This document shows positions 34,811 to 46,810 of a stretch of DNA of 64,000 nt, one piece after another. The translations under genes were made by a program, and so were the position numbers. Numbering within the stretch: the stretch's first letter is position 1; every line of letters begins with the position of its first letter. A model generated the notes under the pieces. The model had not been told where the DNA came from, did no database searches, and was given only the letters and a program-made list of their open reading frames with translations. Source of the stretch: Lycorma delicatula (lineage: Eukaryota > Arthropoda > Insecta > Hemiptera > Fulgoridae); the NCBI RefSeq assembly GCF_047948215.1, contig NC_134456.1, positions 202,504,034 through 202,568,033 on the forward strand. Reading direction: 5' to 3'.

Positions 34811-37800
34811 TACGATTATGTTCGAGTAAGTTTAACGGTTTTTATTCATTTACTAGTTTATTATCTATAAAGGTAAATGAAGAAAATAAAAGATTAAGCT
34901 CAGCTTATAAAATTTATACTTATTTTTTTTATGATTATTAAAATAGCGATTTTTATTTCTTATTATGTTGTCCAATTTTTATAAAAATATTTTTTAGTTT
35001 TTTTTTTCTAAAAGAACAATATATATATATATATATATATAATAAAGATTACTATCCAAAATAAAAGTTTTTTTATGTTAATTTTCTATAATAATAATAA
35101 TAATTACAATAATGTTAAAAAAAAATAGTATGAATTTGTTACATATCACTTCGAAAATCTTTTCTGTTTTGATTATAAGGATTTTTAGAAATATTTTTTT
35201 AACTATAAAATATTTAAAAAAATAAATTTTCCAATGTGCCTTGCATTAACTATTTTTTCATTAATAATTATAATAAAAATATATTTAATTTTTTTTTTTT
35301 TTGACAGTGAATTTTTATGCTTATATTTTCTTACAGAAACACTTTTTATATTATAAAGCATTTTCAATAGCAGTGAAAAATGCTTAATAAATACAGTATT
35401 GATAATTTATACGTCACGTATAGATGTAATTTATTTATATTTTTACAATTACATTTTGTTATGTAAACATATTACGCTACAATCAGTAATTCAATAATAC
35501 AGCTTTAGTAATTGCTTGGATCATCTGACTGTTTTTTTATTTATTAATTAGTTATTATAAATATTAATTATTAATTATATTATTTGATTTCAATGGGTTT
35601 AACTAACAATGAAAATCTTATTAGTATCTTAAGAATAATAAATAAATTTAAAAAAAAGCATGTCTATTTATGTTTTATTTAAAATAAAATGTTGGCTTAA
35701 AATATAACGGATGTTTATTAGAGAAAATGTCAGAAAATAAATAAATATATTTACATTATATTTTATCATTGTTTTGAGATTACTTTTAATTAAAACCTGT
35801 TTAAATAGTATTATTAAACCTGTTTAATAATACATATATATTCACAATAAAATTACAATGTTTTTTTTTTGTGAAAAGAAGGAATTTTAGTTAATATACA
35901 TATTAATCTGTAATATTCGAAATCAAAGTTTTCATCAAACTTTCCTTCCCATCAATTGTAGTACCAGGTGAACATCCAACACACAAAGTAACTGTGCATT
36001 ATTTTTACCACTGTATAACAGACCTTTCGTCTGTAAAATTTAAATTGAATAGTCAGAACAATAGAATGAATGTCTTGGTTAAATTATCTCTGTATAAATT
36101 TACATTGCTCTAAATAAATAATTCTCCAAGTCCCTCGTTTCAAGACCAGTAAGAGTATAATTGTAACTATTTGAACTTCTTTTTATCGAAGTATTTTTCG
36201 TTAGACTACAATTAATTGTACTACATTTCATTTATGTGACTGATATTGTATAAGATGAATTACTGATATTTATTTAGGTACACGTTTATTAGGTACAACG
36301 ATCATAGGCCAAAAAATACATATTGGCTAGATCTTTCATATTTTTAAATAGTTTTGCCCAGAACTTCTTCCATTACGGAGCTTATGATATTGTCTGGTAC
36401 AATAAAAAAATCAAGATTCTTTTTGTTGTAATGATAATTTATTTTATACAGTATAATATGTTTGAGTCTGATTGAATTATCTTTAAGATATTTTATCTAG
36501 TTCGTTAATATAAGGAAAAGCATCTACCTATTTACCAGAAAATTTTTCCGCTTATGATTTTTTTTATGAAAAAGAATCAAGGAAATGAAATAAAATAAAA
36601 CAATAAAATTAAAAACAAAAGCTGTAACAATTAAAATGCACAAAACCTATGAATTGAATATTGATATATATCAGCTTAGCTACCCTTCTGCATTTGATAA
36701 TAGTAAAGAATTTACTTTCTTCATTATTTTTCTTATTTGTGAACGACCAAATTTAAAAAGAAATGTAAACGTGTGAATGAAATTATACAGTGTTTTAATT
36801 CTTAATTTTTCTCGTAAATTATGTTTTATCATTAACTTCTTTTATGAGATAAGATTGTTTTTTCTCGAAAAATATGTAAATTTTAATCATTTATATTGCT
36901 AAACAGTAAATAATTTTTAATATATTTAAAATACTTATTTGCGGAATTCATTTATACATTGTAAATAAAAAAATATATATGTTTTAATACAATAATCTAC
37001 AATATTATATGATTTTATTTAAAAGTTTTTCCTGCAAATCTCACTGCGGTATAATTACACATTTTTTTTTTATAGTTAATGAATATACTGGGTATAAAAT
37101 CAATATTGTAAATTTCACAATAAAAGTTAATTGTATAAATTGTATGTTATTTATTTCTGTATTAATGTGCATCCGTTAAATGTGAACATAATGTGATATT
37201 GTTTTAAGCATAATATAATGTTTATTATTGCATAATTCTCATTAATTTTGATATCATTTACTCGAAAAAAATTAGATTACATGCAAAGAAATGCCTTTCA
37301 ATAGATAGAAATTTTATCTTTATTTTTACTCTATTTTCTACCAGCATGTTTAAAAAATTAATATGTTTTCTTATTAAAATAATTATTTTTTATTACATTT
37401 TGTTAAAAATTAATTTTATTTTTGAAGCATCGCTTTATGAAATAAAAAGTATATGTTAATCTGAGAACACTTAAGATATCAGAATAATAGTTTACCTAAA
37501 ATTTAAATGTATTATTATAAAAATCTAATTAAAACGTTTTTACAAAATTACATTTATCAAAGGCTGACAGCATTCCGCTTAAGTCATTTGCTTGGCTGTA
37601 ATATGTGCTTTAATATAGGTATATATATATATATATTTGAATGTATTTTTTTTTTTAATATTGTTTATTGAAAATAAATGCCTTAAATATAAATTGTTTT
37701 TTTCTTTTTTTATTATAAACTATTATATTATATTACTATAATCACAATTTTCAGTAAGAGTGTTTGATAATGTTCAAGCTCAGTTCACCCTCTATTCAGG

Positions 37801-39285
37801 AGTATTTTTCATTCGACCCAAAACAAGAAAGAGAGCGAAATATTTTGGTTAGTATAAAGTAACTTGGCATTGGACTAATTTTTTGGTATTAGTATTCTTG
37901 TATCTATACAGGCAATAAAAGTTGAATAAAATTAACTATATTTGTCCTGGTTTAAATTTGAATTTTCCAGCTTTTATGTGACGCTACATTTTAGTTGAAA
38001 CAAATGGTATACGATGTATTATAAAAATTACAAAAGAATAATTAAAAAGAAGTTATAGATTGAATTAGTTAAAATCAAATTCTTTTGCGTGAAAAAAAAT
38101 ATATATATACGTTCACCGTAGCGTAAGGCATTGGTAGTTCTCCAAACTATCCTATCCATCCTAGCTTTTCTTCATAACAATGCTATTCTTAATTTTTTCT
38201 ATGAGACATATTTTCCCTTGCAGTATTCAGTCATTTAAGCTAGTTACAAATAAACCTCTTGACCAGATATATACCTGAAATCAATTGCCGAAAGGAAAGA
38301 AGAGGAGATAACTCAGTTTGAGCGTCAAGGGATTTCCAAAAGATTTCTGCTACAACTGAATCAAAATAAAAGATCAATCCTGATAATAATTATTTTAATT
38401 ACGATCACAGCATCTTTCAAATGAAATTTTTCTCCTAAATATAGATCAGAGAATTCTCCAATAAATATCAGTTTATTGTGCCCACAGATAGTATATCTTG
38501 CTTTAGTACTGTTTCCCTACTATTAAGCAATGTGCCCAATCTATTTAGTTTATGAACCAAAGTATATTCATCATAAAATAGTGACGTATAATTTGGAATT
38601 CAATCCTTTCTTAATAAGACATTACCTTAATAACCAATTCATTAATAAAAATCTAGTCATTAATTTAACGTTTAATGCTAATAATAAGATGCTACTTCAC
38701 TGAATTTAATAGGAAAAATTCTTGTAAAAAAATGTTCATTCAAAAATGAGTCATATAGTTTACAAATTCCTTTTATTGCGGTAACTATAGCCTGACATGT
38801 GTTATAAATTATTCCCGGAATGGCTTCCTTATGTGCAACTTGTAATTAGTTATTACTTTTACTCAAAAAACTGAAGAGTGAAGTGATTTCCTTTCTTTAC
38901 TAAACCCACTGTAGATTATTGTTTTAAATAATAATATGAAATACATTAAATACATGTAAAAATTAGACCTACAAGTGACTATGTTCATTTTCACAATATT
39001 AGCAATAATGACTGGCAATATAATAAAAATAGTTAGTTTAAAAAAGAGAAAAAGAGAATTCTTTTACATAAGGTGATGTAAAAAGCTTTACTGATATTAG
39101 GAGATGAAAACATTAAGTTCTTACAGAAAATAAAAAAATAACTTTTAATGAAAAATAAAAATCAAATACCTCTGAGATGAGGAAAGGTAGATACGTTACT
39201 AAAAAAACATCCTTTAACTAACTTCCTAAATACAAACTAATAAAATTATTAAATAAAAAATAAAAGACCGTTGATTTTCTGTTAT
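34811..39285. other. Very AT-rich DNA downstream of the Wnt gene
   Basis: No gene recognised. It contains an AT run at 35019-35042 and a shorter one near 37618. A short duplication AAACCTGTTTAA(A/T) occurs twice around 35803-35830. Confidence 0.5.
35019..35042. repeat. (AT)n microsatellite
   Basis: About 12 AT units, about 1 kb beyond the Wnt stop codon. Confidence 0.95.
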
Positions 39286-39289
39286 AATA

Positions 39290-40480
39290 GATCCTGACCC
39301 ATAGGAAAAGACACCCGCCTTGTTACGATTCCGGTCACCACACCACCACCTCCGATCCTATCCTGATGGGCACTAAACTTGATAACCCCTCTAGAATTGA
39401 TAACACAACACAGTCATAGTTTGGCCTCTGTCACGATGCCAATATTTCTATCAATGTATTTGCACAACCTATTACGCCTACGCATACGTAGGCCTCTTCC
39501 AACCACGGCCATCTAGCATAACTTACAACCCTCAACTATAAAATAAACTGATTCGTGGCAACGCGATCCCCGAGCCTGCCTCTAACACCGAAGGTTTCAC
39601 AGAAAAGCACTTCCTCCCAAAACTTCAACTAGACTTGTTATTCAGATCATTACTTTATTGAGTCTTTTAAACACCAAAAATACTATCCACATACCTGCAA
39701 AACAAGTGTTAATCGCAACAACAATTTTGTCCTACAATTCAAAGTCCACTTGATTTATTTAAAAATCAAGAAACAGATTCACAAATTTAATAAGCCTCTA
39801 ATGAAAACATACCCTAACTCTCTCTGCTGTGATTCGCTTTCGGTAGCGAGGTCAACGTCTACAATCTCATACATCGAAGCTCCGTTACAGAGTTTTCATA
39901 CAACCATCTCATCCTAACAGCGAATATCTAGGCTAACCAAGTCTCGATGCCGAAACGCCTATCTTGTCGAAGTAAGCACCCAGGCGGATTCTACGCACCC
40001 GGGTTGCTATTCTGTCTATATATTCATAACAGCATCAGACCCTCAGTCATTCTCCGAAAGAATGACAAGGAAGCCAGCAAGTATGTTCCATTCCCTTTCG
40101 GCTTTCCAATTAACTTGCTGATCAAAACCACAATTAATCCTCGCAAGCTCTCTAGATACTTTAGTACTTTAACTTCGTACGAGGGGTAGACATATTAGAC
40201 ATGGCACATATCATCAACGGCCCTACACTTCGGACACAAGCTTGATTAATCAAACCAAATCTGGCCAACCTTTCTCGGAAAGCACCTTGTCCAGAAAGAA
40301 ACTATGTAATATGCCGATTGGGGCGGGTGTTATAACAGATGTGGAAACAACCAGCGAAACAAACCTGACCCAAACTTCTATCAGTTTTCTTTTACACACT
40401 GGATATTTAGAAAGTAAAGTTTTATGTTACGTTACCAAGATGATATTGATTACATCACATGTGTAACAGCTGCTTCATAA
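39290..40480 (-). mobile_element. LINE 3' fragment with C-terminal zinc-knuckle remnant
   Basis: This 1.2-kb block is clearly richer in GC than its surroundings. On the minus strand near 40180-40310 one frame reads RCFPRKVGQIWFD*SSLCPK, then CRAVDDMCHV*YVYPSYE and VKVLKYLESLRGLIVVLISK. The order GHGCF-like, then C..C, VDD..HV, and P.YE is that of the zinc knuckle after the RT domain in R1/Jockey-type LINEs. Two in-frame stops show it is dead. The rest (39290-40100) would be 3' untranslated sequence. The ends are approximate because no target-site duplication was found. Open frames on the plus strand (39947-40189, 40242-40466) are antisense to this and not supported as genes. Confidence 0.5.
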
Positions 40481-40489
40481 AAAATTAAT

Positions 40490-41478
40490 TTTAAAATTTT
40501 ATCATAAAATTAAATTTCTTTTTATGTTGCCTGACAACATCCTAGACTTTATATTTTCGAAAATTTTCTAAATGCCCAAAATCTGTAATCTTATTTTTTT
40601 TAAGTTCTTAGATTTTATGGAGGTATTCTTTGTAAATCTCATTTTTAGAGCCCATTAAAATACACCACATTATATCTGATGTAATTTGATACAACTTTTA
40701 TACCTGATTATTTTTATATTCAGATTTATTGATTGGCTAGTTGTACATATAAATCTAAGGAGATGTCTAACTGAAACCATGCTTTACTATTTTCAACAAA
40801 AAAATATATTTTCACCTATGAACATTTACAAAACAACTGTACCATAACAATAAATGATTATTGTTTCCTTCAGAATGGAGCTAATCATTCTTCTCAAAGA
40901 TAATACTGTTTATATTTTTAACTACAGAGCTATACAGAGGCTTTTCATCAGTGGCTTGTGAATTTTTGGAATTATAAGAACGAATGATTTATTTAATCAA
41001 GTTTCCTGATGAATACAAGTATATTAATCACTCAATGTCTACAAAAATACCTACCCTATGAATTAGTCACTTTTTTCTAATAGAAAAGTTTGGAATCTAT
41101 GACAATAGCGCATTTTCTTTATATGACCACATACTGTTGAACTTCTGAACTGCAGTAAATTTATTAGAATTACTTTTTTTTGAAATTAAGTTAAAGCTCA
41201 ATTTTTTTCAGGTGAGCCGATTTTCTGATAAAATTTGGAAAAATTTAAGATAAAGCATTTGAGAGCTAAATGTTAACATAGGGCAACTTAATATGGACAT
41301 AGAAACTAACAAGATTTACTCAAAAATGTCACAACAGCAGATTATGTCCAGGGTAACGTCCTCTAGATATAATTCAACTTTTTAGCAAAAATATTTCAAA
41401 TAAAACGTGGTATAAAGAAATAATATGGTAAGAAAAGCAAAAACCGTTAGCGTCTATAAAAATTGGATCTCTACATTC
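40490..41478. other. AT-rich DNA, no gene recognised
   Basis: No gene, tRNA-like segment or terminal repeat is visible between the LINE fragment and the SINE. Confidence 0.45.
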
Positions 41479-41490
41479 GTTGTAGGACTT

Positions 41491-41646
41491 TTTTTTTAAC
41501 CTCCGGATCCACCTTTAGGCATTCTTCAGAAGATGAAGCTGAATGATTTGTAGCGTGTGTGAAAATGCCATGCCTGACCAGGATTCGAACCCGGGAACTC
41601 CGGATGAAAAGCCGAGACGCTACCACTCGCGCCACGGAGGCCGGCC
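41491..41646 (-). mobile_element. tRNA-derived SINE, minus strand, full length
   Basis: On the minus strand the head is GGCCGGCCTCCGTGGCGCGA, with an A box around TGGCGCGAGTGGTAGCG. It continues TTTTCATCCGGAGTTCCC, the B box GGGTTCGAATCC, the junction GGTCAGGCATGGCATTTTC and a tail ending CTTCTGAAGAATGCCTAAAG, GATCCGGAGGTTAAAA. Flanks GTTGTAGGACTT (41479-41490) and GTTATAGGATTT (41647-41658) are a two-mismatch target-site duplication. Same family as 49391. Confidence 0.87.
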
Positions 41647-41658
41647 GTTATAGGATTT

Positions 41659-44444
41659 GCAAAATAAATATATTACTTCAAATTATATGTTTGAATTGAA
41701 ATTAATTGGAAAAGCATGTGAAGCTTATTGTACGAAAAATTTTGAGATTTTCTTGACATAAAAAGCCAAAAATTTTCAAAAATAAATATCTGACTTGTAT
41801 TTAATTGGAGTTAAAAATAAAACCATTTTGGTTACAAAAGAAGAAGACCTTGAAATGAATTTTATCCTAAAATATGTTATAAAAATTTTATTTATTAGTG
41901 AAATAATAAATCACAACCCATTAACAAAATATTTTAACTTGTTTTTTTAAGGATAAAAAATTCATTGGTAAATGAAATAAGATTATACAAAATTGACTCT
42001 TAGTTACATAATGGTTAAATCTGGTAATAAATGTTTTAAAAACTCACAAATTATTTAGTCAATTTTGCTTTTTTTTCCTTAAATTAATAGGATATTCTCC
42101 TTCCATATTACAACAGCAGAATACATAAAAATGTCCAAGTTATTTACCTGAATACAAAGGTTTATAAAATTCTGTGCGCGATCAGTTTGCCTTAAAATGC
42201 GATTGTAAGCAACAGTGTATCATACAGGTAAGTTGTATACGGATACAGGTAGTCAGGAGGTGGGGATTTGAGCATGTCACCCGACAAGAAGATTCTACTA
42301 CCGCTGATTTTATCACCTACGGGAAACACTCAATTACTGAGCGGGCCAAGAAAGTCTATAATACACGCTCAGTAAATTGGTAATGCAGGGAGTGGATAGC
42401 CCACCCAACTACAAGAATCATCTCCCTACCTCATCCGACCGGTACCACACCAATTAGGGACAAACATACAACAAATCAGTTTCTGATTGCTTTATCGACC
42501 CTTAAACTAGAACTTGAAATTGAGACGAATTGACGTGTCACTTAATTAGTGGTCGTGCATTTATTTAATAGACCAATTACATTCACGGTCTGTAATTATG
42601 ACACTCTACATCCATGCATTATAATATCCACGTGCTGGTCTAACGCGTTTGCATACTTAATTCATTCTTATACCGACATGAGAAGTAATTAATAAACCGT
42701 TTCCTTTCAAGTAATAAAATCCAAAAAATCAGTTTTATTTTAAGTAACTTTTTTGTTTATTATTACTATAAAAACTGACATTTTTACTAATTAAAATCTT
42801 TTTAGAGCAAATTAAAATATATTTTTTTAAAAATTAGCCTTTTTTCTGTCTACTTGAATCAGTTACATATTCTATTAAATTAAAATTATATTCAGATGCA
42901 TAATTAGTCTATTGTATTCAGGAAGACGAAAAATAAGCTTATCAATTTCATTGTAAGTATCAAAATATAATTCACAAGAACCGTTTACAACAATAAAACG
43001 GTCTTTTGCTAATTTTCATTGTTATTAGAATCATAATTGCGAAGGTTCCATCATCTTCCATAAATTTCATTTTTATATTAATTGATTTTTCTTGTCCTTA
43101 CAGATGGATGATGACTTTTCAAACTTAAAATATGCAACTGATTATCACAGACTTACATTATTAGAGGCATTTTATCGTGGTTATTTCATTTCAATAATTG
43201 TTTATTATTACCTTATTTTTACTTTTTTTTTCTCTTGGTGAAAATATTTTTAACATATTAAGCGATGGTGGAAAATAATTATAAATAACTACATGTTCAC
43301 CGTTTTACCTCAAGCAGGCTACTACTGTAAATCTCCAAGTATTAAAAAAAAAATAGTTGTAATTTTTTAATAGATTGTATTATTTTCAAATTATATTTTT
43401 TGAAAGATTAAGGAGGAATTTGCAATACAGTTTAATATCGACTGCCATTTACTGACTTTTTTAATTTTAGGAAAGGATACGTTTTTAAGCAAACTAAGGA
43501 GCCGATAGACAGACAATCTATTTTTAAATAGCAAAACAGCATATTTTATTTTTTATTTAAAAAAATAAATAAACGTTTTTTTGTTCTTTACCGACAGGTA
43601 TAGTAAAGTTTATGTTACAACATAGGAAAAGTGTATACTGATGATCCCAAAATCTCAATTTTGGTTTATTGGACAGAAGGGCTTCTAAAAGTTAATAAAT
43701 GCTAAAAAAGAAGGTAAAATTTTTCTTTCCTACTTATGGAACTAACAACTAATAACTTGGCATTTAAACAGGTTAATAAATCGGGATTGACTGGATCAAA
43801 AATTTTCAAATTTGACTTTATGACTTCTACTGATTTGGTTGATGCAATTAAAGTTTAGAGTCGGGGTTCTTAAAGTAGTGGAGGGATAATTGATAGGGGG
43901 GTCAGGGATCATAGCGCGAGCCATTTTCCGGAAAATTTTAGCAATACCTCTGACAATTTTTTGCGTATAAATCATTTTTTATAATGGGGTTTGTTCATCT
44001 ACGGCCCTAAATATTTATTTGCATAAATATCAAGTTACTTTTTTGAGTAGAAATAATCATTAAAAAAGATAATTTGATTTTACCGTCGGCTATAAGATTA
44101 TTATACAGGTAATAATAATTCTTTTAACACTTTCTACTCTTAAAGATTCAGACACCAACTGTTTTACGAAACCGGAAAAAATTTTAATTTGATAAGAAAT
44201 ATAAACACATTTCTCGGTATATCTCACAAATTTTAACACGTGAAAAGCTTAAATTGTTTACAAGCTTTATTTGCTTACTTCCGGTTATGTGATTAGAATA
44301 TTTTTATAAGTAAGATATCGGAATAGCTACAGAGTTATTGCTCAAAAAACAACATTATTGCACTATTAAATTAACAAATCATAAAGATTACTTCAAGTAA
44401 CCAAAATCTAAAGGTATCTAATTTACTAAATTTAGAGAGTTAAG
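41659..44444. other. AT-rich DNA with a GC-richer segment at 42170-42660
   Basis: The segment 42170-42660 is less AT-rich. On the minus strand it has a tRNA-like order: GGCCCGCTCAGTAATTGAG, then 60 bases on GCTCAAATCCCC. It could therefore be another SINE relic. The open frame 42174-42383 is not convincing. Around 43860-44340 short G-rich words suggest another old repeat. Confidence 0.3.
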
Positions 44445-44454
44445 TTCTTTAGAA

Positions 44455-45226
44455 TTTTTTTTTGCTCAGTAACAATTATAATTACAATCGGCTCTCCTAC
44501 GGAGCCATAAGTAAGTTTTCTGACAAAAGCACGTGATATGGAGGTCCTTAAGGAACCTCAAAATAAATAATACACAATAAATAGTTGCAAGTAAACTTAA
44601 AGTCAAATATGAAACTTCAAGCTCAGTCATGAATCACAAACCATTAATTTCATCACCATATAGTCCACAAAATAAACATTAATAACAAATAAAAAAGATA
44701 AAGAAAGAGAAGTAACAAGAAATTAGATACGACACCAGTAAACTTGACGGTATTAGATTCCAAATTGTTACGCAGACCTTAAGTCGAGTACGTTCAACCG
44801 GCGGACGTCTCTGCTGTTATCGAGTAGATTAATTGCAAAGTGGTTTACATGATTCACAAGTCTCCGCATGTATTTGACATTGCGCTGTTGTGCAATCTCA
44901 CGAACCGACGGGAGCTCCAGATAATCGTGAATCTCATTATTCCGCGTGAACCATGGAGCTTCGGCAATTACCCTTGCTACTTTGTTCTGAAATCGTTGTA
45001 TAATTTCCACATTACTAGTACTAGCCGTTCCCCACAATTCTACACCATACGTCCAGATTGGGCGCAGGATAGCCTTATAAATTAAGATCTTGTTGGATAA
45101 CGTGAGCCCTGAGTTCCTCCGTAGCAGCCAATGAAGTTTCTTGTACCTTGCGTTTAGCTGTTTCCTCTTCATCCTCACGTAACACTTCCAGGTCAAACAC
45201 CGATCCAGGTGAAGTCCCAGATACCT
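44455..45226 (-). mobile_element. 5'-truncated Jockey-like LINE with intact target-site duplication
   Basis: The insertion is bounded by a perfect 10-bp duplication, TTCTTTAGAA, at 44445-44454 and 45227-45236. A minus-strand A-tail (T-run 44455-44463) marks its 3' end. It carries the last part of the reverse-transcriptase ORF and about 300 bases of 3' untranslated sequence. The whole copy postdates the local AT-rich DNA and is 5'-truncated, as most LINE copies are. Confidence 0.92.
44768..45226 (-). pseudogene. C-terminal end of a Jockey-clade reverse transcriptase
   Basis: The uninterrupted frame begins at the 5' truncation with RYLGLHLDRCLTWKCYVRMK. It runs through YKKLHWLLRRNSGLTLSNKI, LIYKAILRPIWTYGVELWGT, ASTSNVEIIQRFQNKVARVI and APWF.RN..IH.YL..PSV, and ends at a stop in 44768-44770. 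These are the post-catalytic (thumb and C-terminal) segments of Jockey-type LINE ORF2 proteins; the endonuclease and YADD palm are missing. The remaining reading frame has no stop or shift, so the insertion is fairly young. No host function is implied. Confidence 0.9.
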
Positions 45227-45236
45227 TTCTTTAGAA

Positions 45237-46300
45237 ATGTATCTAACTTTTAGTAGTTAATAACGGGACCCTTTATTAGTTTATTTAAAAATATCTAAAA
45301 TTTGTACAAATTTTAAGCTTTAAGTTATTTTCCTTAAGCGGTCGTTCATTTTATTAGATCTTACAAATAAAATTAATCATTTTTTTACCGCCATTCAAGT
45401 AGAATAGATATTAATCCAGAGTTGACGGCGACTCTGTTGCGGTCTCTACGTTGTCAAATTCAAACTAAATGACAGTTTACACAAAATAATGTGCTGATTT
45501 AAGACTTAAAAATCAATATCGTTTAGTAAACATAGAAGCTATGTGGCCGATTTATTAAAAAATTACAAAAAACTAACCTTCCAGTATCATAAATTTTAAT
45601 GTTTATCTTTCTCAAATATAAGACATGCAAGGATTTTTACGCTCGATATCTAAAGATAAAATCCATGTAGAAATACTGATAACATCTTAAAAAAATAAAG
45701 GTAGAATATATAAAAACCTAAATTATAAGTCATAAATATAACTTAAATTGTATTATATTAAATATAGTTGCCATAGTTCAGCAAGGGAAAATGAAATTGA
45801 TTACATCATATGCCATATTTAAAGGGTTGTAGCATATCAAACATAATTAGGAATTAGAATTATTATTGAAAATATGAATACATACCCACACAAACACTTG
45901 ATACAGAGAGTAACAGATAAGTTTATTCTTAATAAGTATTCGAAAATTATGAGATTTCTTTTTCACTGTTTATTTGTATTTAACAAAAAAAATTATTATA
46001 TCTAAAAATAGTGTTGCTGAAAATATTTTTTTTGGAATAAATTATGCAATACTTGTTAGGAAGGCAAGCTGAAAAATCTGATCTGAACACCACATGACTT
46101 CCTTGTACGCCTATTAAATTATATTTACACATTTTTTTTTTTTTAAATGAAAAGTACATATTTTATTTCATTAATAACTTCTGAAATTTTTCATAATTTT
46201 TTTTATTGTTATTATTGAATTATTATATATCGTAAAACCTTTTTTACAATCACACGTTAATAATTATTAATAAATCAATATATTTAAATTAAAAAAAAAA
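45237..46300. other. AT-rich DNA, no gene recognised
   Basis: No gene, tRNA-like segment or terminal repeat is seen. Confidence 0.45.
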
Positions 46301-46309
46301 AGTTAAAAA

Positions 46310-46810
46310 AGGAGATGAAGTCTGATTCCAACCGATGTGCCTTCCCTTTGCAAGATCTAAATAGTTGATTAATTAAAATTTTATTTGGCTATAACTTTGG
46401 AACCAATGTAAATAAGTATCTCATATGTTAGGTATAGGTAAAAAACTCTCAATGAGGACTTATTACTACAGTTAAGAAAAAGTCCAAAATCCAATTTTTT
46501 TGGATTTTGGGATTTTTTGGACACATTTGGTTCAGTCGATTGCAATCAAAAGGGGAGGTGCACAACTACATGTTACAACAGTCCTAAATCCAAAATTTCA
46601 ATATCCTACGGCTAATCATTTTTTAGTTATGCAAGATATATAGGTACGTATATAGTACCACATACGTACGTACAGAAGTCACGCTGAAACTTGTCAAAAT
46701 GGAATCAGGGATGGTCAAAATGTATATTTTCGTTGAAATCTGAAAACGGAAATTTTTCTCGATCACAGTACTTCCTTTACTTTGTATAACAAAATAAAAA
46801 ATCATGTATA
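46310..46810. repeat. Possible dispersed repeat containing a hairpin
   Basis: A block of less AT-rich words (GAAGTCTGATTCCAACCGAT, GTCACGCTGAAACTTGTCAA, GATCACAGTACTTCCTTTAC) resembles, from memory, a repeat widespread in planthopper-like genomes. The window has one copy, so I cannot demonstrate repetition. At 46484-46510 there is a perfect 11-bp stem (CCAAAATCCAA) with a T5 loop. Confidence 0.35.

Noticed and set aside
41560..41646. Possible functional tRNA gene (A and B boxes present)
   Set aside because: The tRNA-like part continues into a SINE body with A-tail and target-site duplication, and the acceptor stem does not pair.
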